Below, in pieces: positions 52,612-64,000 of a DNA stretch of 64,000 nt (the stretch's first letter is position 1; each line of letters begins with the position of its first letter). The position numbers and the translations under genes were made by a program. This stretch comes from Bradyrhizobium sp. NFR13. GTDB taxonomy: Bacteria; Pseudomonadota; Alphaproteobacteria; Rhizobiales; Xanthobacteraceae. The DNA is taken from the NCBI RefSeq assembly GCF_900114605.1, contig NZ_FOTP01000003.1:744001-808000 (forward strand), given 5' to 3'. Under the pieces are notes generated by a model, which was not told where the DNA came from, ran no database searches, and saw only the letters and a list, made by a program, of their open reading frames with translations.

Positions 52612-52925
52612 TGCATGCTCCTTCGACGCCCCCGCGCCCGGAGAGTGTTCAGTTCCCTGAACCTCACGCTTCGCTCGCCTGCCAGCACCGCTGCCACAGG
52701 CGTTAACGAGCACTGCACAACCTCACCGCTGAATCCGGCAGCCCTTAGGCCAGCCTTGGGCCGGAACGCGGCACCTCCGGGCTGAATGTGTCCACACAAG
52801 CTTGGACAATTTGGCATGCGTTGTTGCTATGCGACGACGGACTCAAGCGCGCTTGTGTGCTAGATAAAAATTTGGCAAAGTCCTGGTTAGGACAGCATCA
52901 CTGTCGCAATTTTTGGTGGCAAATC

Positions 52926-52941
52926 CGGCACGGGGTTTGCA
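52926..52941 (+). promoter_or_regulatory. sigma-54 promoter of gltBD
   Basis: CGGCACGGGGTTTGCA matches the RpoN -24/-12 consensus at all positions except the first, with GG-N10-GC spacing intact. Transcription would begin near 52952. The leader of about 207 bases before gltB contains a 6-bp hairpin AACCCC/GGGGTT (53131-53146) just ahead of the ribosome site GAGAGGA. Nitrogen control of glutamate synthase by NtrC/RpoN is plausible. Confidence 0.72.
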
Positions 52942-52951
52942 ACATAAGCAG

Positions 52952-53158
52952 GCGTCGCGACTAAAAAACACGCCTGCTGAGACGAAATGCCTTTAAGGCA
53001 AGACATGGGGTGGCCGCCGGGGACGATGGGCACCACCAGTCTGAATTCTGAAAACGAGGCTCGCAAGGCGCGCGAGCGGTAGCCCGAACGGGTTCCGCGA
53101 GCGTCAAAGGTGCGCCGACAAGGGTGGCAGAACCCCGACGGGGGTTGAGAGGACGAAG
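52952..53158 (+). other. long structured leader of gltB
   Basis: This is the predicted 5' untranslated region from the sigma-54 start to the gltB ATG. It is GC- and purine-rich, with hairpins such as AACCCC-GACG-GGGGTT (53131-53146) and an inner CCCGAACGGG. I do not recognise a known riboswitch. The rest of the gap from 52612, upstream of the promoter, holds no gene. Confidence 0.45.
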
Positions 53159-57916
<4,758 letters not shown>

Positions 57917-57964
57917 GATACGGACTGAGCCGCCGCCCCGAGGGGCGGCGGAGCTGAGATCGAA

Positions 57965-58018
57965 ACAAGCAAATCATCCTTCGAGGCGCGCTAATGCGTA
58001 ACGCTCGGGATGACGATG
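57965..58018. repeat. degenerate dispersed repeat between gltB and gltD
   Basis: CATCCTTCGAGGCGCGC and GCTCGGGATGACG resemble, from memory, a common bradyrhizobial intergenic palindrome (CATCCTTCGAGACGC ... CAGGATGACG). It interrupts the gltB-gltD spacing without any sign of a separate gene. Confidence 0.45.
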
Positions 58019-58045
58019 GGACAGACTGCAGAGGCGTCAGTTGTA

Positions 58046-59503
58046 ATGGGCAAGATCACGGGTTTTCTGGAAATAGATCGTCACGACCGCAAGTATGCGC
58101 CGGTTGCCGAGCGCCTGAAGGGCTATAACGAGTTCGTCATTCCGCTGAGCGAGAAAGACCTCCGCGATCAGGCCTCGCGCTGCATGAATTGCGGCATTCC
58201 CTATTGCCACGGTACCGGCTCGGTTCAGCCCGGCACGCCCGGCTGCCCGGTCAACAACCAGATCCCGGACTGGAACGACCTCGTCTATAGCGGCAACTGG
58301 GAAGAAGCCTCGCGCAACCTGCACTCCACCAACAACTTCCCGGAATTCACCGGCCGCATCTGCCCGGCGCCGTGCGAAGCCTCATGCACGCTGAACATTG
58401 ATAACAACCCGGTCACTATCAAAACCATCGAGTGCGCCATCGTCGACAAGGCATGGGACAATGGCTGGCTGAAGCCGCAGGTCTCCGCCGTGAAGACCGG
58501 CCGCAAGGTCGCCGTGATCGGCGCCGGCCCGGCCGGCATGGCCTGCGCGCAGCAGCTCGCGCGCGCCGGACACGACGTCCATGTCTATGAGAAGTTCGCC
58601 AAGGCCGGCGGGTTGATGCGTTACGGCATTCCTGATTTCAAGATGGAGAAGCACGTCATAGATCGGCGCGTCGCGCAGATGGAGGGGGAAGGCGTCACCT
58701 TCCACTACGGCAAGGCTGTCGGCGGCACCTCACCCGGCGCCATCGACCCCGCCGAGCTGCTCAAGGAATATGAAGCTATCGCGCTGACCGGCGGTGCCGA
58801 GCACGGCCGCGACCTGCCGATCCCGGGCCGCGAATTCGACGGCATCCATTTCGCGATGGACTTCCTGCCGCAACAGAACCGCCGCGTCGGCAACGAACCC
58901 CTCGGGGACGTCAAGGACATCCTGGCCGGCGGCAAGCATGTGGTCGTCATCGGCGGCGGCGACACCGGCTCCGACTGCATCGGCACAAGCCTGCGTCAGG
59001 GCGCGCTGTCGGTGACCCAGCTTGAAATCATGCCGGCCCCGCCCGAGCAGGAGAACAAGGGCCTCACCTGGCCGAACTGGCCGCTGAAGATGCGGACCTC
59101 GTCGAGCCAGGCCGAAGGCGCCGAGCGCGAATTCGCCGTGCTGACCCAGAGCTTCGAGGGCAAGGACGGCAAGGTGACGCAGCTCAATTGCGTCCGCGTC
59201 GACGACAAGTTCAAGCCGATCCCCGGCACGGAGTTTGCGCTCAAGGCCGACCTCGTGCTGCTGGCCATGGGCTTCGTCCATCCGGTCCACGAAGGCATGC
59301 TGAAGACCCTCGGCGTCGAACTCGACCAGCGTGGCAACGTCCGCGCCGCGACCACCGACTTCTCGACCTCGTTGCCCAAGGTGTACTCCGCAGGCGACAT
59401 GCGCCGCGGCCAGTCGCTGGTGGTCTGGGCGATCCGCGAAGGACGCCTGTGTGCACGTGCCATCGATCAGGCACTGATGGGAACGACGACACTGCCGAGG
59501 TAA
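58046..59503 (+). CDS. gltD: glutamate synthase small (beta) subunit
   Basis: This 485-residue protein feeds NADPH electrons to GltB. The N-terminal domain binds two 4Fe-4S clusters through CMNCGIPYC plus the later CPVNN and CPAPCEASC. An FAD Rossmann motif [17 protein letters not shown] (about residue 152) and an NADPH motif [11 protein letters not shown] (about residue 300) follow. The C-terminus has the typical [22 protein letters not shown] chose ATG 58046 because [12 protein letters not shown] is the canonical start. ATG codons at 58010 and 58016 in frame would add a short extension of no known function. Confidence 0.96.
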   Translation: MGKITGFLEIDRHDRKYAPVAERLKGYNEFVIPLSEKDLRDQASRCMNCGIPYCHGTGSVQPGTPGCPVNNQIPDWNDLVYSGNWEEASRNLHSTNNFPEFTGRICPAPCEASCTLNIDNNPVTIKTIECAIVDKAWDNGWLKPQVSAVKTGRKVAVIGAGPAGMACAQQLARAGHDVHVYEKFAKAGGLMRYGIPDFKMEKHVIDRRVAQMEGEGVTFHYGKAVGGTSPGAIDPAELLKEYEAIALTGGAEHGRDLPIPGREFDGIHFAMDFLPQQNRRVGNEPLGDVKDILAGGKHVVVIGGGDTGSDCIGTSLRQGALSVTQLEIMPAPPEQENKGLTWPNWPLKMRTSSSQAEGAEREFAVLTQSFEGKDGKVTQLNCVRVDDKFKPIPGTEFALKADLVLLAMGFVHPVHEGMLKTLGVELDQRGNVRAATTDFSTSLPKVYSAGDMRRGQSLVVWAIREGRLCARAIDQALMGTTTLPR

Positions 59504-59696
59504 AGGCGAAGCGCTTCGCAAATACGGACAAGAAAGAGCCCCGTGCAGATGGCGCGGGTTCATTTGGGCGCGACAAGACTCGCACAGCGCGACCGGGCGC
59601 GCGGCGCATCTCAGGGTGGGTAGTCAGCAACCTCCGGACACGCTAAGCGGATGTCGTCCCGCCGGTTCGTCCTTCCAAACGTGTTGTCCCTTCCCC

Positions 59697-60077
59697 ATGA
59701 AATTCCTGCTTCTTCCGCTCGGCCTCGTGGCGCTTGTCCCGCATGCTCATGCCAGCGATGCCCGCTTCATGGCGGCCCTCGGCAAGCTCGATCCCAAGAC
59801 CCGGCTGGAACAGGTCTGCGACTTCGAGGCGATGCGCCGGATCAGCAAGGGCGGGCCACGCGTCGAGCGCGCCAAATCCGATGCGCTGGTGCCGCCGCAG
59901 CATCTCGGCAATACGCTGATCGCCAAGGGCGGTGCCTATCGCGCGGGCGGCAAATGGATGCAGGTCGCCTTCACCTGCAAGGCGACCCCGGACCACAAGA
60001 CGGTGCTGGATTTCACCTACAAGACCGGAACGGTCATTCCGCCGGCCAAATGGCAGGCTTTGGGGCTCTGGAAGTAA
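59697..60077 (+). CDS. DUF930 periplasmic protein
   Basis: This 126-residue protein has a signal peptide (MKFLLLPLGLVALVPHAHA, cleavage near residue 19). The short domain beyond it starts ARFMAALGKLDPKTRLEQVCDFEAMRRIS and ends with VIPPAKWQALGLW. That is the DUF930 pattern, common in Rhizobiales and of unknown function. Two cysteines (in QVCDFE and FTCKA) could form a disulfide. The ATG at 59697 gives the signal peptide; the frame upstream is not protein-like. It stands 194 bases after gltD and is probably separate. Confidence 0.8.
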   Translation: MKFLLLPLGLVALVPHAHASDARFMAALGKLDPKTRLEQVCDFEAMRRISKGGPRVERAKSDALVPPQHLGNTLIAKGGAYRAGGKWMQVAFTCKATPDHKTVLDFTYKTGTVIPPAKWQALGLWK

Positions 60078-60246
60078 TCCAGGCCCGCAGTCGCTAACCC
60101 TGCCGCGAAAAGTTCCGGGATTCGCTTGACGTTAACGCCGTGCGGCGCTTGATGGCGGGATTGAGGCTGCCCGCTTGCGGCCCGAATCCGGTAGTATGTC
60201 GAGCAGGAACCCGGGTCTGCGGACCCTGCGAGTGCGGTCGAGGCGC

Positions 60247-61947
60247 ATGTTACAGAAGCCCAACTTGCCGAGATGGCGGATCGACCACTGGCGTGCCGAA
60301 AAGGGCACGCTGATGGTGCTCGCCGTGGCATTGGGCCTCTTGATTGGCATCATCGCGCCGGCCTCCGCGCAGTTTTTCGGGTTCGGCGGCCCGCAACAAC
60401 CGCCTCCGCGTCCGCAGCGCAATGTGCCCCAGGGCGGTGGCGGCGGCTTCGGCTGGTTCGGCGGCGGCAATGACAGCCCGTTTTTCGCGCCGTTCCAGCA
60501 GCAACAGGCGCCTAAGCGGGTCGCTCCGCGCGAGGACTATTCGCGCGCACCATCGCCGGAAAAACGTGATGCTCCCGCCGAGCGCAACGTGCTGGTGCTC
60601 GGCGACAGCATGGCCGACTGGCTCGCTTATGGCCTCGAGGACGCCTATACCGAACAGCCCGACATGGGCGTGATCCGCAAGCACAAAACCGTCTCCGGCC
60701 TGCTGCGCTATCAGCCGAAGGGCGAGCCCGCCGACTGGGCCGCGGCAGCCAAGGGCATTCTGGCCACCGAGAGGCCCGATGCCATTGTCGTCATGCTCGG
60801 CCTCAATGATCGCGTCGCGATCCGCGAGCCCGACAAGGCTGTCGAGAAGAAGGGCGCCAAAAAGGATGAGAAGAAGGACAGCGCGGCCGAGGTGAAGCCC
60901 GGCGACAAACCGGCCGAGCCCGAAGCCGACGATGCGGATATTCCCGATCCCGGTTCGATCGTCGCCGAGCGCGGCGCGCGCACCGGCGGCATGGTCGATT
61001 TCCGCGACGAACGCTGGGGCGACCTCTACTCGAAGAAGATCGAAGAGATGATCAACGTCGTGAAGGCGAAGGGCGTCCCCGTGCTGTGGGTCGGCCTGCC
61101 TGCGGTGCGCGGCACCAAGGCGACCGCCGACATGCTCTACCTCGACAATCTCTATCGCGAGGCTGCGACCAAGGCCGGCATCACCTATGTCGATATCTGG
61201 GATGGCTTCGTCGATGAAGTTGGCCGCTTCCTGCAACAGGGCCCGGATTTTGAAGGCCAGATCCGCCGGTTGCGTTCGGCCGACGGCGTCTATTTTACCA
61301 AGGCTGGCGCCCGCAAGATGGCGCATTACGTGGAGCGCGAGATTACCCGCCTGCTGTCCGGCCGTTCCGCGCCGATCGCGCTGCCGAGCGAGCCTGCGAC
61401 GCCGGACCTCAATGCCGTACCCGGCGCACCGGCGGCGCGTCCCCTGGCCGGTCCCATCGTGCCCCTGGTCGCCTCCTCCGTCGGCACCGATCAACTGCTC
61501 GGCGGCCCCGGCGTGAAGCCGGTCAACGTGGATGCGCTGGTGGCGCGTGTCCTGGTGAAGGGCGAACCGCTCGCCGCACCCGCCGGTCGCGCCGACGACT
61601 TCGCCTGGCCGCGCCGCGAGATCGGCCGCGAGCAGGCCAAGGGCGATGTTCCCGTGGCTGCGGTGACGCCTGGCCCATCGGGTACGAGCAGCACCGCTGC
61701 CGCGACCGGATCGGATGGCGTCGTCCCGGTGATGGCACCGCCGACTGCACCGAAGAAAAAACCGAAGCCCGTCGTCGCCACCGAAACGCCTTCGTCCTTC
61801 GGTAGCTTCTTCGGATTCGACGAGCCGCGCCGCGCGCCCGTTCAGCTGGTGCCGCAGCGTGCCCGCCCGGCCCAGGCACCCGGCCCGCGTCCACCAGCCA
61901 ATGTCGGTCCCGCCGCTTCCGCCCCGTCCGGTTTCTTCACCCGCTAG
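60247..61947 (+). CDS. DUF459 SGNH-type hydrolase, exported
   Basis: This 566-residue protein has a basic N-terminus and a hydrophobic helix with AxA cleavage (MVLAVALGLLIGIIAPASAQ, about residues 23-42). A Gly/Pro/Gln-rich stretch follows, then the SGNH fold: block I NVLVLGDSMADWLA with the nucleophile serine, and block III VVMLGLNDRVA. Block V reads DGVYFTKAG, so the expected catalytic histidine of DxxH is tyrosine. The C-terminal 170 residues are Pro/Ala-rich. Relatives are often esterases or acyltransferases acting on surface glycans. The ATG at 60247 has GAGG just upstream; ATG 60196 is an alternative start. Confidence 0.78.
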   Translation: MLQKPNLPRWRIDHWRAEKGTLMVLAVALGLLIGIIAPASAQFFGFGGPQQPPPRPQRNVPQGGGGGFGWFGGGNDSPFFAPFQQQQAPKRVAPREDYSRAPSPEKRDAPAERNVLVLGDSMADWLAYGLEDAYTEQPDMGVIRKHKTVSGLLRYQPKGEPADWAAAAKGILATERPDAIVVMLGLNDRVAIREPDKAVEKKGAKKDEKKDSAAEVKPGDKPAEPEADDADIPDPGSIVAERGARTGGMVDFRDERWGDLYSKKIEEMINVVKAKGVPVLWVGLPAVRGTKATADMLYLDNLYREAATKAGITYVDIWDGFVDEVGRFLQQGPDFEGQIRRLRSADGVYFTKAGARKMAHYVEREITRLLSGRSAPIALPSEPATPDLNAVPGAPAARPLAGPIVPLVASSVGTDQLLGGPGVKPVNVDALVARVLVKGEPLAAPAGRADDFAWPRREIGREQAKGDVPVAAVTPGPSGTSSTAAATGSDGVVPVMAPPTAPKKKPKPVVATETPSSFGSFFGFDEPRRAPVQLVPQRARPAQAPGPRPPANVGPAASAPSGFFTR

Positions 61948-61978
61948 AGCGCGAAAAATTCCGACGCGAAATTTCAGA

Positions 61979-62018
61979 GTCAAAAACCCTCAACCTTTGC
62001 AGGCTGATGGTTTTTGAT
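61979..62018. terminator. likely bidirectional terminator between convergent genes
   Basis: TCAAAAACC-CTCA and TGAT-GGTTTTTGA pair around about 12 bases, with T-rich or A-rich arms suited to both directions. It lies between the DUF459 gene and the CsbD-like gene, which converge. Confidence 0.6.
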
Positions 62019-62089
62019 TTCCCGGACGTTTTCTCGAACACAACTGCTGACGCTTCTGCGGCATCGTTGATGTCAGCCGCGATACGAGA

Positions 62090-62452
62090 TCAGTATCCGA
62101 AACGGTTCGGACGACGGCGCGGCGGACGCGTCATCAGCATCGCCAGCGCAAAGCCGATACCACCTGCGATCAGCAGCGAGCCCAGCGGATTGTCGCGGAC
62201 CTTGTCGGTGATCGCCTGCGTGCCGTCGCGATAGACGTCGCTGTCGAGCGCATCCTTGGCGTAGCTGGTGGCAGCGTCCGACGCGTCGCGCACGGCATCC
62301 TTGGCCTGGCCATACAGGTTCTGCACGGTGCCGGAGGCTTCGCGCGCGCGACCCGACGCTTCGGTCCGCTCGTCACCCGTCGCGCGGCCAATCACACCTT
62401 CAACTTTGCCAGCGGCATCCTTGGCTGCACCTGCAATACGGTCCTTGTCCAT
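62090..62452 (-). CDS. CsbD-like protein with C-terminal membrane anchor
   Basis: This 120-residue protein begins MDKDRIAGAAKDAAGKVEGVIGRATGD, a CsbD-family opening. A helical Ala/Arg-rich middle (about residues 30-90) and one hydrophobic helix with an arginine-rich tail follow (LLIAGGIGFALAMLMTRPPRRR). The anchor makes it resemble ElaB/YqjD proteins, which fix ribosome- or stress-related functions to the membrane. The first CsbD protein of the window (14637) lacks the anchor. The ATG at 62452 has CGGAG upstream at usable distance. Confidence 0.82.
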   Translation of the reverse strand: MDKDRIAGAAKDAAGKVEGVIGRATGDERTEASGRAREASGTVQNLYGQAKDAVRDASDAATSYAKDALDSDVYRDGTQAITDKVRDNPLGSLLIAGGIGFALAMLMTRPPRRRPNRFGY

Positions 62453-62534
62453 GTCGATTACTCCGTGAGGAAATTCTCGCCGGTGTAATGCCTGAACCCC
62501 ATACTGGTTCCGTCACGGTGCGGATGCGATGATC

Positions 62535-63269
62535 TTAAAGGATCAAACCGCCATCGACGACCAGCGTGTGACCGCAAACATAGGATGACAGCGGCGACGC
62601 CAGGAACAATGCAGCGCCGGCCATATCGGCGGGCGTGCCGAGACGCTGCAGCGGGATCCGCGCAATTGCACCTTCCAGCCGCTTCGGGTTGGCTGTCGTG
62701 ACTTTTGTCATCTTGGTGTCAACGAGTCCCGGCGCGATCCCGTTGACGCGAATGCCATCTTCCGACCAGGCCTGCGCCAATGTGCGCGTGAGACCGACTG
62801 CGCCGGTCTTCGAGGCATTGTAAGAGGGATTGCCCTTGGTGGCGTGATAGGCTGCGGTCGAACTGACGATGATCAATCGCCCCCTACTTGCTTTGAGCTG
62901 CGCATGAAATTTCGTCGCACAGCCCATCAGGCTCATCAGATTGACTTCCATCACCTTGCGGAAGCCATCCATCTCGAATTCGCCGCGACGATAGATCACC
63001 GCACCCTGCGCGAGGATCAGTATGTCGAGCCGCTCGAGCTTCGGATCAAACGCCTCGATCGCCGACGCGCTGCCGACATCGAGCTGGCTGTAGCTGAGGC
63101 CATCGAGATCGGAGCCTTCGTCGATGGAATAGTCGCTGGCCTTGGCGCGCGTCCCACAGACATGCACATGCGCGCCCCGCGCACGAAAGGCTTGCGCTAT
63201 GCCGTTGCCGATGCCGCTTGATCCGCCGACAATGAGTACCTGCTGACCACTGAAGTCGAGTTCGTCCAT
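62535..63269 (-). CDS. short-chain dehydrogenase/reductase (SDR family)
   Basis: This 244-residue enzyme is a classical SDR: cofactor motif GGSSGIGNGIA (about residues 15-25), the strand LDILILAQGAV in place of NNAG, the catalytic serine in IVSSTAAYH, and Tyr-x-x-x-Lys in YNASKTGAVGLTR. The end GAALFLASPLSSYVCGHTLVVDGG is typical of the FabG/3-oxoacyl reductase shape. The substrate is unknown. The ATG at 63269 begins the family fold; the upstream frame to 63338 has no support. A second SDR starts divergently 110 bases away. Confidence 0.87.
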   Translation of the reverse strand: MDELDFSGQQVLIVGGSSGIGNGIAQAFRARGAHVHVCGTRAKASDYSIDEGSDLDGLSYSQLDVGSASAIEAFDPKLERLDILILAQGAVIYRRGEFEMDGFRKVMEVNLMSLMGCATKFHAQLKASRGRLIIVSSTAAYHATKGNPSYNASKTGAVGLTRTLAQAWSEDGIRVNGIAPGLVDTKMTKVTTANPKRLEGAIARIPLQRLGTPADMAGAALFLASPLSSYVCGHTLVVDGGLIL

Positions 63270-63378
63270 CCCTTGATGTCCTTCTTGATTTTTATGCGCA
63301 CATGTTTGACCGCGCGAGCGATCAGTGCAAGCTTTCAATCAAGCCTCATCATGAAGGCGCGAAAAGTCGGAGGATGCG

Positions 63379-64000
63379 TTGTCAAATTTTGAGCAGTCGG
63401 ATTTCAAACAGCTCAGCCGCTCGGTGCGCGGCCTCACCGTACTCGTCACTGGTGCCGCAAGCGGCATGGGCCGCGCGACTGCACGCGTATTCGCGGCGGA
63501 AGGCGCCAATGTCGCCGTCACCGATATTTCGGAGGACGGGATTGCAGCAGTATCGGACGCGATCACGTCATGCGGCGGCAGCGCACATGCCTGGACGCTC
63601 GACGTCGCCGATCCCGATCGCATTCGCACGGTGGTTAGCGACGTCGCTACGCATTTCGGCAGCCTCGACATCATCGTCAACAATGCCGGCATCTCAGTGA
63701 GCACCGCTATCGATCAGGATGGCTATGACGCCGCATGGGACCGCGCCATCGCCGTGATGCTCACCTCGCATCAACGCATCATCCGCGCCGCATTGCCGCA
63801 TCTGCGCAAATCCGTATCGCCGCGGATCGTCAACATCGCGTCCACCGAAGCGCTCGGCGCCACCGCACTGCACAGTCCCTATTCCGCAGCAAAAGCCGGC
63901 GTCACCGGCCTCACGCGCTCACTCGCGGTGGAACTCGGCCGCGACGGCATTACGGTGAACTGTATCTGTCCCGGCCCGATCACGACGGGCATCACCGATC
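63379..64000 (+). CDS. short-chain dehydrogenase/reductase, cut at right edge
   Basis: From a TTG at 63379 (GGAGG five bases upstream) an SDR of at least 207 residues runs off the window. It has TGAASGMGRATA, the NNAG motif in IIVNNAGIS, the catalytic SNIAST-like NIASTEALG and YSAAKAGVTGL. The nearby ATG at 63374 is in another frame and does not give a protein with these motifs. The two divergent SDR genes may share a promoter region and a pathway, but the substrate is unknown. Confidence 0.85.
   Translation, partial: MSNFEQSDFKQLSRSVRGLTVLVTGAASGMGRATARVFAAEGANVAVTDISEDGIAAVSDAITSCGGSAHAWTLDVADPDRIRTVVSDVATHFGSLDIIVNNAGISVSTAIDQDGYDAAWDRAIAVMLTSHQRIIRAALPHLRKSVSPRIVNIASTEALGATALHSPYSAAKAGVTGLTRSLAVELGRDGITVNCICPGPITTGITD

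Noticed and set aside
60250..61983. A 577-codon open frame on the minus strand opposite the DUF459 gene
   Set aside because: It is an antisense artefact of GC-rich third positions, with no signal, motif or ribosome site.
63302..63700. Frame starting from the ATG directly inside GGAGGATG at 63374
   Set aside because: It is out of phase with the TGAASGMG, NNAG and YSAAK motifs; the TTG at 63379 is in phase.

Overview
The window looks like a chromosomal segment from an alphaproteobacterium of the Bradyrhizobium / Rhodopseudomonas / Afipia group (order Hyphomicrobiales). This rests on high-GC coding with uniform codon use, a CpdR-type cell-cycle receiver, a 54-residue Flp pilin, a suhB/mmgR-type small RNA beside an inositol-monophosphatase-family gene, a ROSE-type RNA thermometer before a small heat-shock gene, and dispersed palindromic repeats of bradyrhizobial appearance. 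No phage, insertion sequence, plasmid or CRISPR signature was seen. The genus is inferred from remembered gene sequences, not from a search.

Layout. 1-6.2 kb: a truncated dihydroorotase, then a co-directional run of ygfZ, tag, an HD phosphohydrolase, a cysteine phosphatase-like protein and a large DUF2339 membrane protein. 6.2-9.7 kb: an EthA-like Baeyer-Villiger monooxygenase and a PoxB-like thiamine diphosphate enzyme, closed by a strong terminator. 9.8-13.9 kb: a NitT/TauT-type ABC transporter (ATPase, permease, binding protein) with an amidase, behind an almost perfect sigma-54 promoter. 13.9-25.4 kb: a His-rich cupin, a CsbD protein, trhO, slyX, an acyl-CoA ligase with an NTF2-like protein, oligopeptidase B, a divergent hemC, a sodium:solute symporter with its DUF3311 partner, an old-yellow-enzyme reductase and a small secreted Gly/Arg-rich protein. 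25.8-27.6 kb: an orphan NodU/CmcH-type carbamoyltransferase.

27.6-37.8 kb: five consecutive chemoreceptor genes on the minus strand. They have different sensor domains but nearly the same signalling domain, and no cheA, cheW, cheR or cheB is nearby. 38.1-41.4 kb: a gltIJKL glutamate/aspartate ABC transporter, with an intercistronic palindrome after the binding-protein gene and a possible sigma-54 promoter. 41.5-46 kb: a DHA2 drug-efflux-type transporter, a PuuD-like hydrolase, tRNA-Val(GAC), cpdR, an N-formylglutamate amidohydrolase and a Flp pilin. 46-53 kb: the suhB-type sRNA, a HisN-like phosphatase, a LysR regulator facing a TauE exporter, a LysE exporter, an alpha/beta hydrolase, hsp20 with its ROSE element, and a Pro/Ala-rich periplasmic protein.

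53-64 kb: gltB and gltD (NADPH glutamate synthase) behind a near-consensus sigma-54 promoter and a leader of about 200 nt, a DUF930 protein, a DUF459 SGNH hydrolase, a second CsbD-like protein and two divergent short-chain dehydrogenases, the last cut by the window edge.

A theme links several blocks. Sigma-54 promoters appear to control an amide/nitrogen uptake operon, glutamate synthase and perhaps the glutamate transporter, so the window may hold a dispersed nitrogen-limitation regulon. The least explained elements are the amidase-transporter operon, the five-receptor array, the orphan carbamoyltransferase and the divergent HemC.
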